A stretch of 64,000 bases of DNA. Source: Lachnospiraceae bacterium (lineage in GTDB: Bacteria; Bacillota; Clostridia; Lachnospirales; Lachnospiraceae). Made by a program: the position numbers and the translations under genes. Position 1 is the first letter of the stretch. Every line of letters begins with the position of its first letter. The stretch covers positions 1 to 64,000 of the forward strand of contig JAEFAR010000004.1 in the NCBI GenBank assembly GCA_016287675.1, given 5' to 3'. The notes under the pieces were generated by a model. The model was given only the letters and a program-made list of their open reading frames with translations. It ran no database searches and was not told the origin of the DNA. This document shows positions 19,349 through 28,336 of this stretch, one piece after another.

Positions 19349-20271
19349 ATAAGAAAAAAACAAGATTGTCCCTCTCTCAAAAACGAATGATCATGGGTTA
19401 CATCTTCATTTTGCCATGGTTCATCGGATTCCTTCTGTTTTATGTGAGATCCATCTTTATGACCGGACAGTTCAGCCTTGCAAAGCTTACTGTAAACGCA
19501 AATGTGGGAGGTTACACGCTGGAATTCCTTGGGTTTAAGAATTTTGTCTTTGCCTTCAGGGAACACGGTTCTTTCAAACAGGTGCTGACCACATCAGTGA
19601 TCAACATGCTGGTGGATGTCCCTCTTGTGACATTTTTCAGCCTTTTCATGGCCATTCTTTTAAACAAAAAGTTTCCGGGGAGAGCTTTTTTCAGAGCTGT
19701 GTTTTTCCTTCCGGTAATCCTTAATTCGGGAGCGATCTCAGCCATGATGGATCTTGCGGAAACCATGATGAACGGTGGTATTTCGGCCACTGCATCGGAA
19801 GTGGCGACCGGAGACACCTCCAATATAGCGTTTAACATTGATTATCTCGTGAACATGTTCATGAATCTTGGACTTCCCTCAAGCATACTGGGCTATCTGT
19901 CATCTGCAGTCGGAAGGATCAATGACATAATCAAGGCCTCCGGGGTTCAGATCATCATCTTCATTGCAGCGCTCCAATCCATACCATCCTCTATGTATGA
20001 GGTGGCAAAGATAGAAGGCGCAACTGCCTACGAAACATTCTGGAAAGTAACCTTCCCTATGGTGATGCCTCACATCATCACGAATGTTGTTTACACGATA
20101 GTAGACAGTTTTACAAACAGTGAAGTTGTTGACCTGGCCTACAAAACGGCCTTTACCGATCACAATTACGGCGTGAGTGCCGTCTTTTCCATCGTGAGCA
20201 CGGTAGTCACCTGCGCGATACTTGTCATTGTGGTCACTTTGATACAAAAACGTACATTCTATTATAATTAA
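19345..20271 (+). CDS. ABC sugar permease, MalF type (pair 2)
   Basis: A 308-residue membrane protein with six predicted helices and an EAA loop reading YEVAKIEGATAYETFWKVTFPMVMP. It is preceded by GGAGGG and overlaps the DUF5696-like gene by 4 nt, so both are probably translated together. A longer-than-usual loop after the third helix (MMNGGISATASEVATGDTSN) is Ala/Thr-rich. It forms a second heterodimeric permease with the following gene, in addition to the pair at 12976-14831, which is unusual for a single oligosaccharide locus. Confidence 0.9.
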   Translation: MNKKKTRLSLSQKRMIMGYIFILPWFIGFLLFYVRSIFMTGQFSLAKLTVNANVGGYTLEFLGFKNFVFAFREHGSFKQVLTTSVINMLVDVPLVTFFSLFMAILLNKKFPGRAFFRAVFFLPVILNSGAISAMMDLAETMMNGGISATASEVATGDTSNIAFNIDYLVNMFMNLGLPSSILGYLSSAVGRINDIIKASGVQIIIFIAALQSIPSSMYEVAKIEGATAYETFWKVTFPMVMPHIITNVVYTIVDSFTNSEVVDLAYKTAFTDHNYGVSAVFSIVSTVVTCAILVIVVTLIQKRTFYYN

Positions 20272-20282
20272 GGAGGGTTGAA

Positions 20283-21266
20283 ATGAAGAAAGAAGCCAAG
20301 ATTCTTCTGGATAAGACCAAAAGAACTCTGAACGACCCTCTTAAAATGAGGATTGCGGGAAATGAGATAAAAAATGTGCTTATGACCGTGTTCAAGTACG
20401 TGATACTGATCGGAGTAAGCTACGTTATCATAGCTCCGGTCATAGGCATGTTCGTCAATTCCATAAAGTCGGATGCGGATGCTTTTAACCCTATGGTTTT
20501 CGTACTTCCGCAACATCCCACTCTTGAAAAGTACAAGCTGGCGATCCTGAGGCTTGACTATTGGAAGACAGCTGCGAAAAGCATAGGTTACACTGCCGGT
20601 CTCACGGTGGTACAGCTTCTGGTATGTTCCATGGTGGGTTATGGATTTGCCAGGTTTGATTTTCCTTTTAAAAAGCTCCTTTTCGGATGCGTGGTCGTTA
20701 CGATCATAATACCGTCGCACACGGTCATGCTTCCGCTTTACATGACCTTCAGGTCCATAGATCCTTTCGGTATCGGTAAATTACTCACCGGAACGCCGGG
20801 ACTCAACGGAACTGTGATACCCATGTACATTATGACGCTACTGGGTTGTGGCCTGAGGTCGGGATTGTTTATCTACATCTTCAACCAGTTTTTCAGAGGT
20901 CTTCCCAAGGAGATCGAAGAAGCTGCGTTTGTGGATGGAGCCGGAATGTTTTACACATACATGCGTATCATGCTTGTGAATGCAATGCCGGCTGTCATTA
21001 CTGTCACTGTTTTCTCCATAGTATGGCAGTTTAATGATGTATTCTTTGCGAAGTTGTTTCTGATACCGGATAGTACGGCCATCAGTAAGAGAATAGCAAG
21101 CCTTCAGGGCATAATCGCCAACGAGGACCAGATCCTGTCGCTGACTCTCCAGGAACTCTACCGCGATGCCGGAGCCTTGCTTGTTATCACTCCTGTGGCA
21201 ATTATCTATCTGATCCTTCAGAAAAACTTTATAGAAGGTGTCGAGCGGAGCGGTATCGTAGGATGA
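20283..21266 (+). CDS. ABC sugar permease, MalG type (pair 2)
   Basis: A 327-residue permease with a basic N-terminal extension (about 1-30) and six membrane segments. The EAA loop is EEAAFVDGAGMFYTYMRIMLVNAMP, in which the usual terminal LP is replaced. It starts 11 nt after its partner with AGGAGGG as ribosome site. It probably pairs with 19345-20271 and the binding protein at 23644; the assignment of binding proteins to permease pairs is inferred from gene order only. Confidence 0.9.
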   Translation: MKKEAKILLDKTKRTLNDPLKMRIAGNEIKNVLMTVFKYVILIGVSYVIIAPVIGMFVNSIKSDADAFNPMVFVLPQHPTLEKYKLAILRLDYWKTAAKSIGYTAGLTVVQLLVCSMVGYGFARFDFPFKKLLFGCVVVTIIIPSHTVMLPLYMTFRSIDPFGIGKLLTGTPGLNGTVIPMYIMTLLGCGLRSGLFIYIFNQFFRGLPKEIEEAAFVDGAGMFYTYMRIMLVNAMPAVITVTVFSIVWQFNDVFFAKLFLIPDSTAISKRIASLQGIIANEDQILSLTLQELYRDAGALLVITPVAIIYLILQKNFIEGVERSGIVG

Positions 21267-21311
21267 TGCCCCGCCCTACACTCTAACTTACAATTAAGGA
21301 GGAAGAAAAAA

Positions 21312-23627
21312 GTGAAGAAATGTTTTTTGGCCCTTTTAATGTCCGCTGTAATGGTTCTTTCCGTTACGGCATGCGGCCAGGGGAATGAAGCCGAGAGTAC
21401 TCCCGTGCAGGTCACAGCGACACCTACACCCGTACCTGCTACTCCCACACCTACATCCAAACCCACGCCTGTACCGGCGATTGAGGGCGGAGCAGCCAGT
21501 GTGGATTTTGAAGACGGCAATCTGGGGTTTGTTACCATCACACAGCCTACCATCAATTCCGACAACAGCAAGCTTTCCGTTGAGGAGATCAATGGATCCA
21601 AAGTTCTTGTTGTAAAGAATAATCTCGGAAAGAAAGAGGCTTATCTCGGAATCGATCTTTCCGCTATGTTGGGAGATAAGATCGCGGATGTCGCAAAAGT
21701 AAAGTTTGATATCGCAGATCAGGGCGGAGAAAAGTTCAGCCCCATTTCCGGAAAATTATATGCATACACCGGAGAAGGCGCTGCTAATAAGGAAGATCTC
21801 GGTAAATGGTCGGTTTATCTTGAGAATAAGAGTCCTAAGACTGTGACCTTCGACATCTCGAATCCGTTTACTGCCGGAGAGAACAACTACATTATCATCA
21901 GTAAAGAGGATGAAGTTGATGCAAATCACGGTTTCTGGGTAGATAACATCAAGTTCCTCGATAAAAACGGAAACCTCATTAAAGCCGATACCACAGCACT
22001 CGTTGCCGAAAACTCACCTCTTAATGCGGTTACAGAAAAAAAGACATTTGTTCTCGGCAGAACAACAAAGGTTGAATCAACCTATGCGGGTGACTGGTCA
22101 AGCACCAAGGCAATCCCTGCTGCTTATTTTGCAGATGTCAAGGAAGGTGAAACAGTCAACGTTGTAGTAGACATCACTCTTCAGGACGGCCTTGATTATT
22201 ATCTTGCAAAGCCCATGACAGCATCCTGGGGAACATTTGAAAACGAAAGATACACAGATCTTGTTGCAGCATCGGCAGGAGATTATTTCCACCTTCAGTC
22301 CGACGGCTTCATCGTTATCGATGACAGAGCACTTGATCAGATCTGCTTCACACTTGATTCTACAGCAGCGGCAGCGGCTGCGGCAAACGGCGGTCTTGCA
22401 TTCCAGACCTACGGCGTAACTGCTCTTTCTGCTACAGTGAGCAAGAACGTTTTCAGGACAAAGGTTGAAGCAACCTATGCAGGCGACTGGTCAAGCACCA
22501 AAGCGATCCCCGCTGCTTACTTTGCAAATGTGGCTGACGGTGAGACTGTTAACGTAACAGTAGACATCACTCTTCAGGACGGCCTTGATTATTATCTTGC
22601 AAAGCCCATGACAGCATCCTGGGGAACATTTGAAAACGAAAGATATGCAGATCTTGTTGCAGCATCGGAAGGAGATTATTATCACCTTCAGTCCGATGGC
22701 TTCATCGTTATCGATGATAAGGCTCTGGACCGCATCAGTTTCACACTTGATTCTACAGCAGCCGCTGCGGTTGCAGCAAACGGCGGTCTTGCATTCCAGA
22801 CCTACGGCGTAACGGCTCTTGCCGCAACAGTAAGTAAGGATGTACGCCAGACAAAGGTTGAAGCAACCTATGCAGGCGACTGGTCAAGCACCAAAGCAAT
22901 CCCCGCTGCTTATTTCGCAAATGTTGCTGATGGTGAAACAGTAAACGTAACAGTTGATATCACTCTTCAGGACGGCCTTGATTATTATCTTGCAAAGCCT
23001 ATGACAGCATCCTGGGGAACATTTGAGAATGAAAGATACACAGATCTTGTTGCAGCATCGGAAGGAGATTATTTCCATCTTCAGTCCGACGGCTTCATCG
23101 TAATCGATGACAGAGCTCTTGATCGCATCAGCTTCACGCTTGATTCGACAGCTGCTGCGGCAGTTGCGGCAAACGGCGGTCTTGCATTCCAGACTTACGG
23201 TGTAACCGCTCTTTCAGCAACCGTAAGCAAGAGCCTTAAGCAGACAAAGGTTGAAGCAACCTATGCAGGCGACTGGTCAAGCACTAAGGCTATCCCCGCT
23301 GCTTACTTCGCAGATGTGGCTGACGGTGAAACAGTAAATGTTACGGTAGACATCACTCTTCAGGATGGCCTTGATTATTATCTTGCAAAGCCTATGACAG
23401 CATCCTGGGGAACATTTGAAAATGAAAGATATGCAGATCTTGTTGCGGCATCGGCAGGAGATTATTATCACCTTCAGTCCGACGGCTTCATCGTAATCGA
23501 TGACAAGGCTCTGGATCGTCTCAGCTTCACCCTTGACTCTGCAGCGGCAGCAGCCATTGCAGCAAACGGAGGCCTTGCATTCCAGACCTACGGCGTAACG
23601 GTTCTTTCCGTAGTAGTTTCCAAGTAG
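21312..23627 (+). CDS. Lipoprotein with four tandem 131-residue carbohydrate-binding-like modules
   Basis: A 771-residue exported lipoprotein starting at GTG with AAGGAGGAAG upstream. The lipobox is VTAC (Cys21), followed by a Thr/Pro linker (about 30-55), one beta-sandwich domain (about 58-235, VDFEDGNLGFVTITQ to HGFWVDNIKFLD), then four near-identical modules from residue about 252 to the end. Each module begins TKVEATYAGDWSSTKAIPAAYF and contains YYLAKPMTASWGTFENERY and LQSDGFIVIDD, with several Trp/Tyr residues suited to sugar stacking. I do not recognise the module as a named family. Its location between permease pair 2 and a binding protein points to glycan capture at the cell surface. 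The function is inferred. Confidence 0.85.
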   Translation: MKKCFLALLMSAVMVLSVTACGQGNEAESTPVQVTATPTPVPATPTPTSKPTPVPAIEGGAASVDFEDGNLGFVTITQPTINSDNSKLSVEEINGSKVLVVKNNLGKKEAYLGIDLSAMLGDKIADVAKVKFDIADQGGEKFSPISGKLYAYTGEGAANKEDLGKWSVYLENKSPKTVTFDISNPFTAGENNYIIISKEDEVDANHGFWVDNIKFLDKNGNLIKADTTALVAENSPLNAVTEKKTFVLGRTTKVESTYAGDWSSTKAIPAAYFADVKEGETVNVVVDITLQDGLDYYLAKPMTASWGTFENERYTDLVAASAGDYFHLQSDGFIVIDDRALDQICFTLDSTAAAAAAANGGLAFQTYGVTALSATVSKNVFRTKVEATYAGDWSSTKAIPAAYFANVADGETVNVTVDITLQDGLDYYLAKPMTASWGTFENERYADLVAASEGDYYHLQSDGFIVIDDKALDRISFTLDSTAAAAVAANGGLAFQTYGVTALAATVSKDVRQTKVEATYAGDWSSTKAIPAAYFANVADGETVNVTVDITLQDGLDYYLAKPMTASWGTFENERYTDLVAASEGDYFHLQSDGFIVIDDRALDRISFTLDSTAAAAVAANGGLAFQTYGVTALSATVSKSLKQTKVEATYAGDWSSTKAIPAAYFADVADGETVNVTVDITLQDGLDYYLAKPMTASWGTFENERYADLVAASAGDYYHLQSDGFIVIDDKALDRLSFTLDSAAAAAIAANGGLAFQTYGVTVLSVVVSK
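22065..23627 (+). repeat. Four tandem 393-bp coding repeats
   Basis: Units start at 22065, 22458, 22851 and 23244 (anchor ACAAAGGTTGAA), exactly 393 bases apart; the last is cut by the stop codon after 384 bases. Long internal stretches are identical between units, for example around 22183-22253 and its copies. This shows recent duplication or continuing gene conversion, and copy number is expected to vary between strains. Confidence 0.95.
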
Positions 23628-23643
23628 TTTGAGGAGGATCATA

Positions 23644-25143
23644 ATGAGATTAGTTAAGAAAATCATGGCCGCTGCACTTTCATGCACAATGGTGCTCGGC
23701 GTTGCGGCATGCGGAGCAAAGGAAACCGTAGAGCCTCAGACCGTTGTTGTAAGTAACGGTGACGCAGCTGCACAGGCTCCTGATACATACAAGAGAAGAA
23801 CAAATGATATCCACATCGGCACATGGTGGGTTCAGCACTATGACAGTGCGGATACAGACCTTTCCGACAGCGCCGACTGGGCAGTAAACCAGGATAAGGA
23901 AGGCGATGATGAGGCTACAAAGGCAGCAAATGCTGTTAACCGTCATCAGCTTGAAGAGAGATTCAAGAATGTAAAGACCATCGAGAACAAGTACGGTGTT
24001 AAATTCTTCTGGCAGAACCTGACCTATGCGGGCGTTCAGGAGTCCATCAACACCTCCATCCTTGCCGGAGCACCCGACTGCGACATCTATCTCACAGACG
24101 CAGGCATGGCTATTCCCGCTCAGAGCAACGGCTTTACCTTCGATTTAAAGACCATCCTTCCCGCAGATCACGATCTCTTCACAGATCAGGTCGTAATGAA
24201 GTACCTTGATCTCGGAGACGGAAAGGCAAGCATACTCATCCGTCAGGGTGGTATGCAGAACACACACCCTCTTGCATTCAACAAGCAGCTCCTTGAAGAA
24301 TACAACCTTGAGTCCCCTGCAGACCTTTGGGAAAAGGGCGAATGGACATGGGACAAGTTCAATGAGTATATGCAGGTTCTCACACAGGATACCGACGGCG
24401 ACGGACAGATCGATCAGTACGGCTATTGCGGATGGGATACAGACCTTCTTGAAGAACTCATGCTCTCCAACGGCGCAAACATTGCTTCAACAACGAAAGA
24501 GCAGCTTTCATCCTCCAAGATGACAGAAGTCCTTCAGCAGATCTACAACATGTACAATGTTGACAATGTATGCTTCCCTGTAACCAATGACATGGACTCC
24601 AATGATGTGCGCCTTAAGTACAGAAACGGTAACATCGCGTTCTGGATGGGCGATGTTTGGCTGAACCAGCAGAACGGTTCCGACTACGACTGGGAAGGAA
24701 CACTTGGTTACACACTTCCTTTCGACATCATCTACACACACTGGCCTGTAGGACCTTCAGGAAACCAGGAAACCGATCCCATGCTCAACAACGTTGGTGG
24801 AGAGCTTTACATCATTCCCGCAGGTGTTGAGGATCCTCTTACCGTGTTCAACGTTCTTTACGATCTTTGGAACTGGTATGACGGAGACACAGCTCAGCGT
24901 GATGATCCCGCAACCTTGAACTGGTGGATCAATGCTACGGGAAAGACAGATGAGATCCGTCAGTTCAACTTTAAGACACAGCAGGAGATCATGGCCAAAA
25001 CAACAGTTGACCTTTGGAATTCCATGGGCGTTAACTACGATCTTTGGTCTTTGATGAACGGTACGGTTACACCCGCACAGTTCCAGGAAATGCACAAGCA
25101 GGAAGTTCAGGACGCTCTTGACTCCACTCTTGGCACAAAATAA
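23644..25143 (+). CDS. ABC family 1 solute-binding lipoprotein
   Basis: A 499-residue binding protein for carbohydrate uptake. The start at 23644 has GAGGAGG 7 nt upstream. The lipobox is VAAC (Cys22). The mature domain begins around IHIGTWWVQHYDSAD and carries an EF-hand-like DTDGDGQIDQYG loop often seen in this family, and many aromatic residues (WEKGEWTWDKF) typical of oligosaccharide sites. It lies 16 nt after the repeat lipoprotein and 20 nt before the mannooligosaccharide phosphorylase, so it probably binds mannooligosaccharides. It is the second binding protein of the locus and much more conventional than the one at 9989. Confidence 0.92.
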   Translation: MRLVKKIMAAALSCTMVLGVAACGAKETVEPQTVVVSNGDAAAQAPDTYKRRTNDIHIGTWWVQHYDSADTDLSDSADWAVNQDKEGDDEATKAANAVNRHQLEERFKNVKTIENKYGVKFFWQNLTYAGVQESINTSILAGAPDCDIYLTDAGMAIPAQSNGFTFDLKTILPADHDLFTDQVVMKYLDLGDGKASILIRQGGMQNTHPLAFNKQLLEEYNLESPADLWEKGEWTWDKFNEYMQVLTQDTDGDGQIDQYGYCGWDTDLLEELMLSNGANIASTTKEQLSSSKMTEVLQQIYNMYNVDNVCFPVTNDMDSNDVRLKYRNGNIAFWMGDVWLNQQNGSDYDWEGTLGYTLPFDIIYTHWPVGPSGNQETDPMLNNVGGELYIIPAGVEDPLTVFNVLYDLWNWYDGDTAQRDDPATLNWWINATGKTDEIRQFNFKTQQEIMAKTTVDLWNSMGVNYDLWSLMNGTVTPAQFQEMHKQEVQDALDSTLGTK

Positions 25144-25163
25144 GTTTATTTCAGGAGAAATTT

Positions 25164-26189
25164 ATGAGTGACATTAAAATGATCGCTCCGGCGTTACCGA
25201 ACATCCCCTGGCAGGAAAAACCTGCCGGGGAGTTCAACCACGCACCTGTGTGGAGATACACGGAGAATCCCATTATCAATCGCTACCCTACGAAAGAGGT
25301 CGCAAGAATTTTTAACTCGGCCGTGATGCCTTATAACGGCGAGTTCATCGGAGTTTTCAGAGGGGAACAGACAAACGGGGTTTCCATGATCTACCTCGGA
25401 CATTCCAAGGATGCTATCCATTGGACCTTTGAAGAAGAGAAGATCCATTTCAAAGATGAAGACGGAAATGATTTCCAGCCCATCTATGCCTACGATCCCA
25501 GACTTGTAAAGATCGACGATGTTTACTACATCATGTGGTGCCAGGACATGTACGGTGCTGCCATCGGTCTTGCAAAGACAACGGATTTCAAGACATTCAC
25601 AAGGTTAGAGAATCCATTCCTTCCCTTCAACAGAAATGCAGTACTTTTCCCGAGAAAGATCAAAGGAAAATATATGATGCTTTCACGCCCTTCAGATTCC
25701 GGTCACACACCTTTCGGAGACATTTTCATTTCCGAAAGTCCCGACCTTGTCTACTGGGGCAGACATCGCCATGTTATGGGCAGATCTTCCGAGTGGTGGG
25801 AATCACTTAAGATCGGAGGAGGAGCAGCGCCCATCGAAACAAGCGAGGGCTGGCTTATGTTCTATCACGGGGTTTCCGGGACATGTAATGGCTATGTCTA
25901 CTCAATAGGCGGAGCGATCCTCGATCTTGAGGATCCTTCAAAGGTTCTTTATCGTTGTGAGAATTTCCTTCTCACTCCTACGGAGTGGTACGAGGAGAGA
26001 GGCTTCGTGCCCAACGTTTGCTTCCCTTGTGCAACTCTTCATGATCCCGAGAGCGGAAAGATCGCCATCTACTATGGCTGTGCAGACAGCTATGTAGGAC
26101 TTGCATTCTGCAAGTTTGACGAGATCGTGGCTTACATCAAAGAGCATTCCGTAACACGCTGGGATGATACAGACATCGGAAGAAGATAG
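25164..26189 (+). CDS. Beta-1,4-mannooligosaccharide phosphorylase, GH130 subfamily 2
   Basis: It phosphorolyses beta-1,4-mannooligosaccharides from the non-reducing end, releasing mannose 1-phosphate until mannobiose remains for the epimerase. The 341 residues form a five-bladed propeller; Asp111 in PIYAYDPRL is the expected general acid, and RNAVLFPRKI is the phosphate-site motif. It is shorter than the first GH130 and lacks that protein's N-terminal helices. There is no signal peptide, so it is cytoplasmic. It is the last gene before a strong terminator, ending the long operon that begins at 5976. Confidence 0.93.
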   Translation: MSDIKMIAPALPNIPWQEKPAGEFNHAPVWRYTENPIINRYPTKEVARIFNSAVMPYNGEFIGVFRGEQTNGVSMIYLGHSKDAIHWTFEEEKIHFKDEDGNDFQPIYAYDPRLVKIDDVYYIMWCQDMYGAAIGLAKTTDFKTFTRLENPFLPFNRNAVLFPRKIKGKYMMLSRPSDSGHTPFGDIFISESPDLVYWGRHRHVMGRSSEWWESLKIGGGAAPIETSEGWLMFYHGVSGTCNGYVYSIGGAILDLEDPSKVLYRCENFLLTPTEWYEERGFVPNVCFPCATLHDPESGKIAIYYGCADSYVGLAFCKFDEIVAYIKEHSVTRWDDTDIGRR

Positions 26190-26203
26190 TTTCTCCCGGT
26201 TTT

Positions 26204-26245
26204 CGAGTCGGGGGGACGTTTTACAGGTCCCTCCGGCTCGTTTTT
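26204..26245 (+). terminator. Terminator of the main mannan operon
   Basis: A 14-bp stem (CGAGTCGGGGGGAC / GTCCCTCCGGCTCG, with two mismatch or G-U positions) is followed by TTTTT. It lies between the phosphorylase and esterase genes, so the esterase is read from residual read-through or its own unseen promoter. Confidence 0.9.
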
Positions 26246-26292
26246 AATTAACCGTATCACATTTGAGACTTAAAAATGAGGAGACGAGAGAA

Positions 26293-27408
26293 ATGATCAA
26301 CAAAGACTCTGTTGCATATACCGGAGACATTAATCCCATAAAAGCTTTCCTTGACAGGGCAAAACACGGAGAAAGCCTTACCGTGGGCTTTATCGGAGGC
26401 TCCATTACCAACGGATCCCTGGCATCCGTTCATGAGAATTGTTATGCTGCAAAAACTGTAGCCGGACTCAGAAAAAGATATCCCAATGCGGATTTTAAAT
26501 ACATCAACGCAGGCATAGGGGGAACCACTTCCCATTTTGGTGTTGCCAGATGTGAGGATGACCTGCTGGCCCACGATCCCGATCTGGTGATCGCGGAATT
26601 TTCCGTAAATGATGAAAACACTCTCTTTTATCGTGAGACATTTGAGGGACTTATCAGAAGGATACTGCTTGCACCGTCACAGCCTGCAGTGATCATCCTT
26701 CACAATGTTTTTTACGATACGGGCACAAATGCCCAGGATCAGCATGAGCTTGTGGGTTGTAATTACGGCGTTCCCTGCCTTTCCGTTAAGACAGGCTTCT
26801 ACCGTGATGTTGTGAGAGGACTGATCCCGGTGAGATCCATCACCCCGGACGACTTGCATCCCAACGATAAGGGACATGATCTTGTAGCGGGACTTCTTCT
26901 GGATTTCATGGATGCCGTAAGAAACGCGGAAATCTGCAGTGTATGTGAAACGGAAAAAGGAAAGCTGCCTCATCCCATCACCGAAAACTGCTACGAAAAC
27001 GCAAAAAGGGTTACAGTACCTTATAATATGAAAACAAGCGGTGAGGCTTTTACACCCAAAGTTGCATCTGACACCGTGTCCAAGCCTTATGGTGTGGAGC
27101 CGGCCTTTGCGGGGATTAAAAAAGGCGATCATGCGGAGTTCAAAGTCAAGGGCTCAGAGATCGCAGCGCAGTTTGTCCGCTTTGTAAAGCATCCTGCCTG
27201 TGTGGCAAAGGCGGTTATCGATGGCGATGAAGAAAATGCGGTCATCCTTGACGGAAACTTTGATGAGAACTGGGGGGACAAACTTGACATCAGGATCCTG
27301 ACCTTCCATGGTAAAGCCGGAGAACACAATGTAAGGATCGAAGTGGTGGAGGGGGATGAAAACAGTGTACCTTTCGACCTTGTTTCTTTGATCGTTGCAG
27401 GTAAATGA
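26293..27408 (+). CDS. CE17-like mannan acetyl esterase (SGNH hydrolase)
   Basis: It probably removes 2-O-acetyl groups from imported mannooligosaccharides so that the GH130 enzymes can act. The 371 residues contain the SGNH blocks: Ser37 in GFIGGSITNGS, Gly in INAGIGGTTS, Asn106 in EFSVND, and Asp186/Asp187 with His189 in TPDDLHPND. Residues about 240-371 form a beta-sandwich like the accessory domain of the Roseburia intestinalis mannan esterase of family CE17, which is encoded in an equivalent locus. There is no signal peptide, so it is cytoplasmic. The start at 26293 has GAGGAGACGAG upstream. The family assignment rests on domain layout and context; another SGNH esterase is possible. Confidence 0.83.
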   Translation: MINKDSVAYTGDINPIKAFLDRAKHGESLTVGFIGGSITNGSLASVHENCYAAKTVAGLRKRYPNADFKYINAGIGGTTSHFGVARCEDDLLAHDPDLVIAEFSVNDENTLFYRETFEGLIRRILLAPSQPAVIILHNVFYDTGTNAQDQHELVGCNYGVPCLSVKTGFYRDVVRGLIPVRSITPDDLHPNDKGHDLVAGLLLDFMDAVRNAEICSVCETEKGKLPHPITENCYENAKRVTVPYNMKTSGEAFTPKVASDTVSKPYGVEPAFAGIKKGDHAEFKVKGSEIAAQFVRFVKHPACVAKAVIDGDEENAVILDGNFDENWGDKLDIRILTFHGKAGEHNVRIEVVEGDENSVPFDLVSLIVAGK

Positions 27409-27518
27409 CATTCTGAACAGCCTCCGGAGACAAAAAACTTTGGTTATTTGGCTTAGGGACTATAGTCTCACATCTTGAGATTAAACGCTTAATTTTAATT
27501 AAATTTCTATAAAAAAAC

Positions 27519-27559
27519 GCCGAAAAAGGCTATATTATGCCCCTTTTCGGCATTTTTTT
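27519..27559. terminator. Bidirectional terminator-like hairpin after the esterase gene
   Basis: GCCGAAAAAGGC (27519-27530) pairs with GCCCCTTTTCGGC (27539-27551), flanked by an A run on the left and a T run on the right. It separates the mannan locus from the housekeeping genes. Confidence 0.88.
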
Positions 27560-27560
27560 C

Positions 27561-27589
27561 TTGACAAAACGTGTAAACAAGGGTATAAA
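27561..27589 (+). promoter_or_regulatory. Sigma-A promoter of hup
   Basis: TTGACA (27561-27566) and TATAAA (27584-27589) are spaced by 17 nt. The leader of about 80 nt ends in TAGGAGGAAATTTAA before the hup start, one of the strongest ribosome sites in the window. Confidence 0.88.
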
Positions 27590-27677
27590 GGATATAAGCG
27601 TTGACCGCAAAAGCGGTACATCGTAGGCTTACAGGTATTATTGCCTGTGAAAAATTATCCTATAGGAGGAAATTTAA

Positions 27678-27956
27678 ATGAACAAGACAGAATTAGTTGC
27701 AGCAATCGCTGAAAACGCAGGACTTACCAAGAAGGATGCAGACAAGGCTTTAAAGGCATTCATCGATGTAACAACAGGCGCTCTCAAGAAGGGTGACAAG
27801 ATTGCTCTTGTTGGCTTCGGTACATTCGAAGTAGTTAAGAGACCTGCTCGTACAGGTAGAAATCCTCAGACAAAGAAGGCTATCCAGATTCCCGCTTCCA
27901 AGGCTCCTAAGTTCAGAGCAGGTAAGGGATTAAAGGACGCTGTCAACAACAAGTAA
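27678..27956 (+). CDS. hup: HU family DNA-binding protein
   Basis: A 92-residue histone-like protein that bends and compacts DNA as a homodimer. [21 protein letters not shown] is the dimerisation helix region; [20 protein letters not shown] carries the beta-arm with the conserved RxGRNP tip and its proline. It has its own strong promoter and terminator, consistent with high expression. Its place before rqcP and divIC matches clostridial synteny. Confidence 0.97.
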   Translation: MNKTELVAAIAENAGLTKKDADKALKAFIDVTTGALKKGDKIALVGFGTFEVVKRPARTGRNPQTKKAIQIPASKAPKFRAGKGLKDAVNNK

Positions 27957-27990
27957 GTTGCGTTATTTAAAACCAAATATGATAGGATTA

Positions 27991-28017
27991 TAGAGAGGCG
28001 TAAGCCTCTCTATTTTT
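27991..28017 (+). terminator. Terminator of hup
   Basis: A perfect 9-bp stem TAGAGAGGC / GCCTCTCTA with a GTAA tetraloop is followed by TTTTT. Confidence 0.93.
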
Positions 28018-28096
28018 AAACTTTTATAAATCTATTGATTTAAAAGGATATAATGGATATAATCAAACTGATTTAAAGGCTTTGCGAGGTGTTTAC

Positions 28097-28336
28097 ATGC
28101 GTTTGGACAAGTATTTAAAGGTTTCCAGGATCATTAAGAGACGTACCGTGGCAAACGAGGCCTGCGATGCGGGAAGAGTCATGTTGAACGGTAAAGTGGC
28201 AAGGGCTTCCGCGGATGTTAAGGTCGGAGATATTATCGAGATCGGTTTCGGAAACAGTACCGTTAAGGCGGAAGTGCTGAGCGTCAGGGAAACAGTTGGA
28301 AAAGATGAGGCAAAGGATCTGTTCAGGTACCTCTGA
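28097..28336 (+). CDS. rqcP: S4-domain ribosome quality-control protein RqcP
   Basis: A 79-residue S4 RNA-binding protein (formerly YabO) that binds stalled 50S subunits and supports C-terminal alanine tailing with RqcH. MRLDKYLKVSRIIKRRTVANE is the typical S4 alpha-L start, with VMLNGKVARAS in the hairpin. The ATG at 28097 has GAGGTG at the right spacing; an upstream in-frame TTG would overlap that site. The stop overlaps the divIC start. The spore genes yabP and yabQ that usually follow it in Bacillus and Clostridium are missing here. Confidence 0.93.
   Translation: MRLDKYLKVSRIIKRRTVANEACDAGRVMLNGKVARASADVKVGDIIEIGFGNSTVKAEVLSVRETVGKDEAKDLFRYL

Noticed and set aside
22065-23627. CRISPR-like or satellite DNA array
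   Set aside because: The 393-bp periodic units are in frame with one long gene, have no spacers and encode a full protein module.
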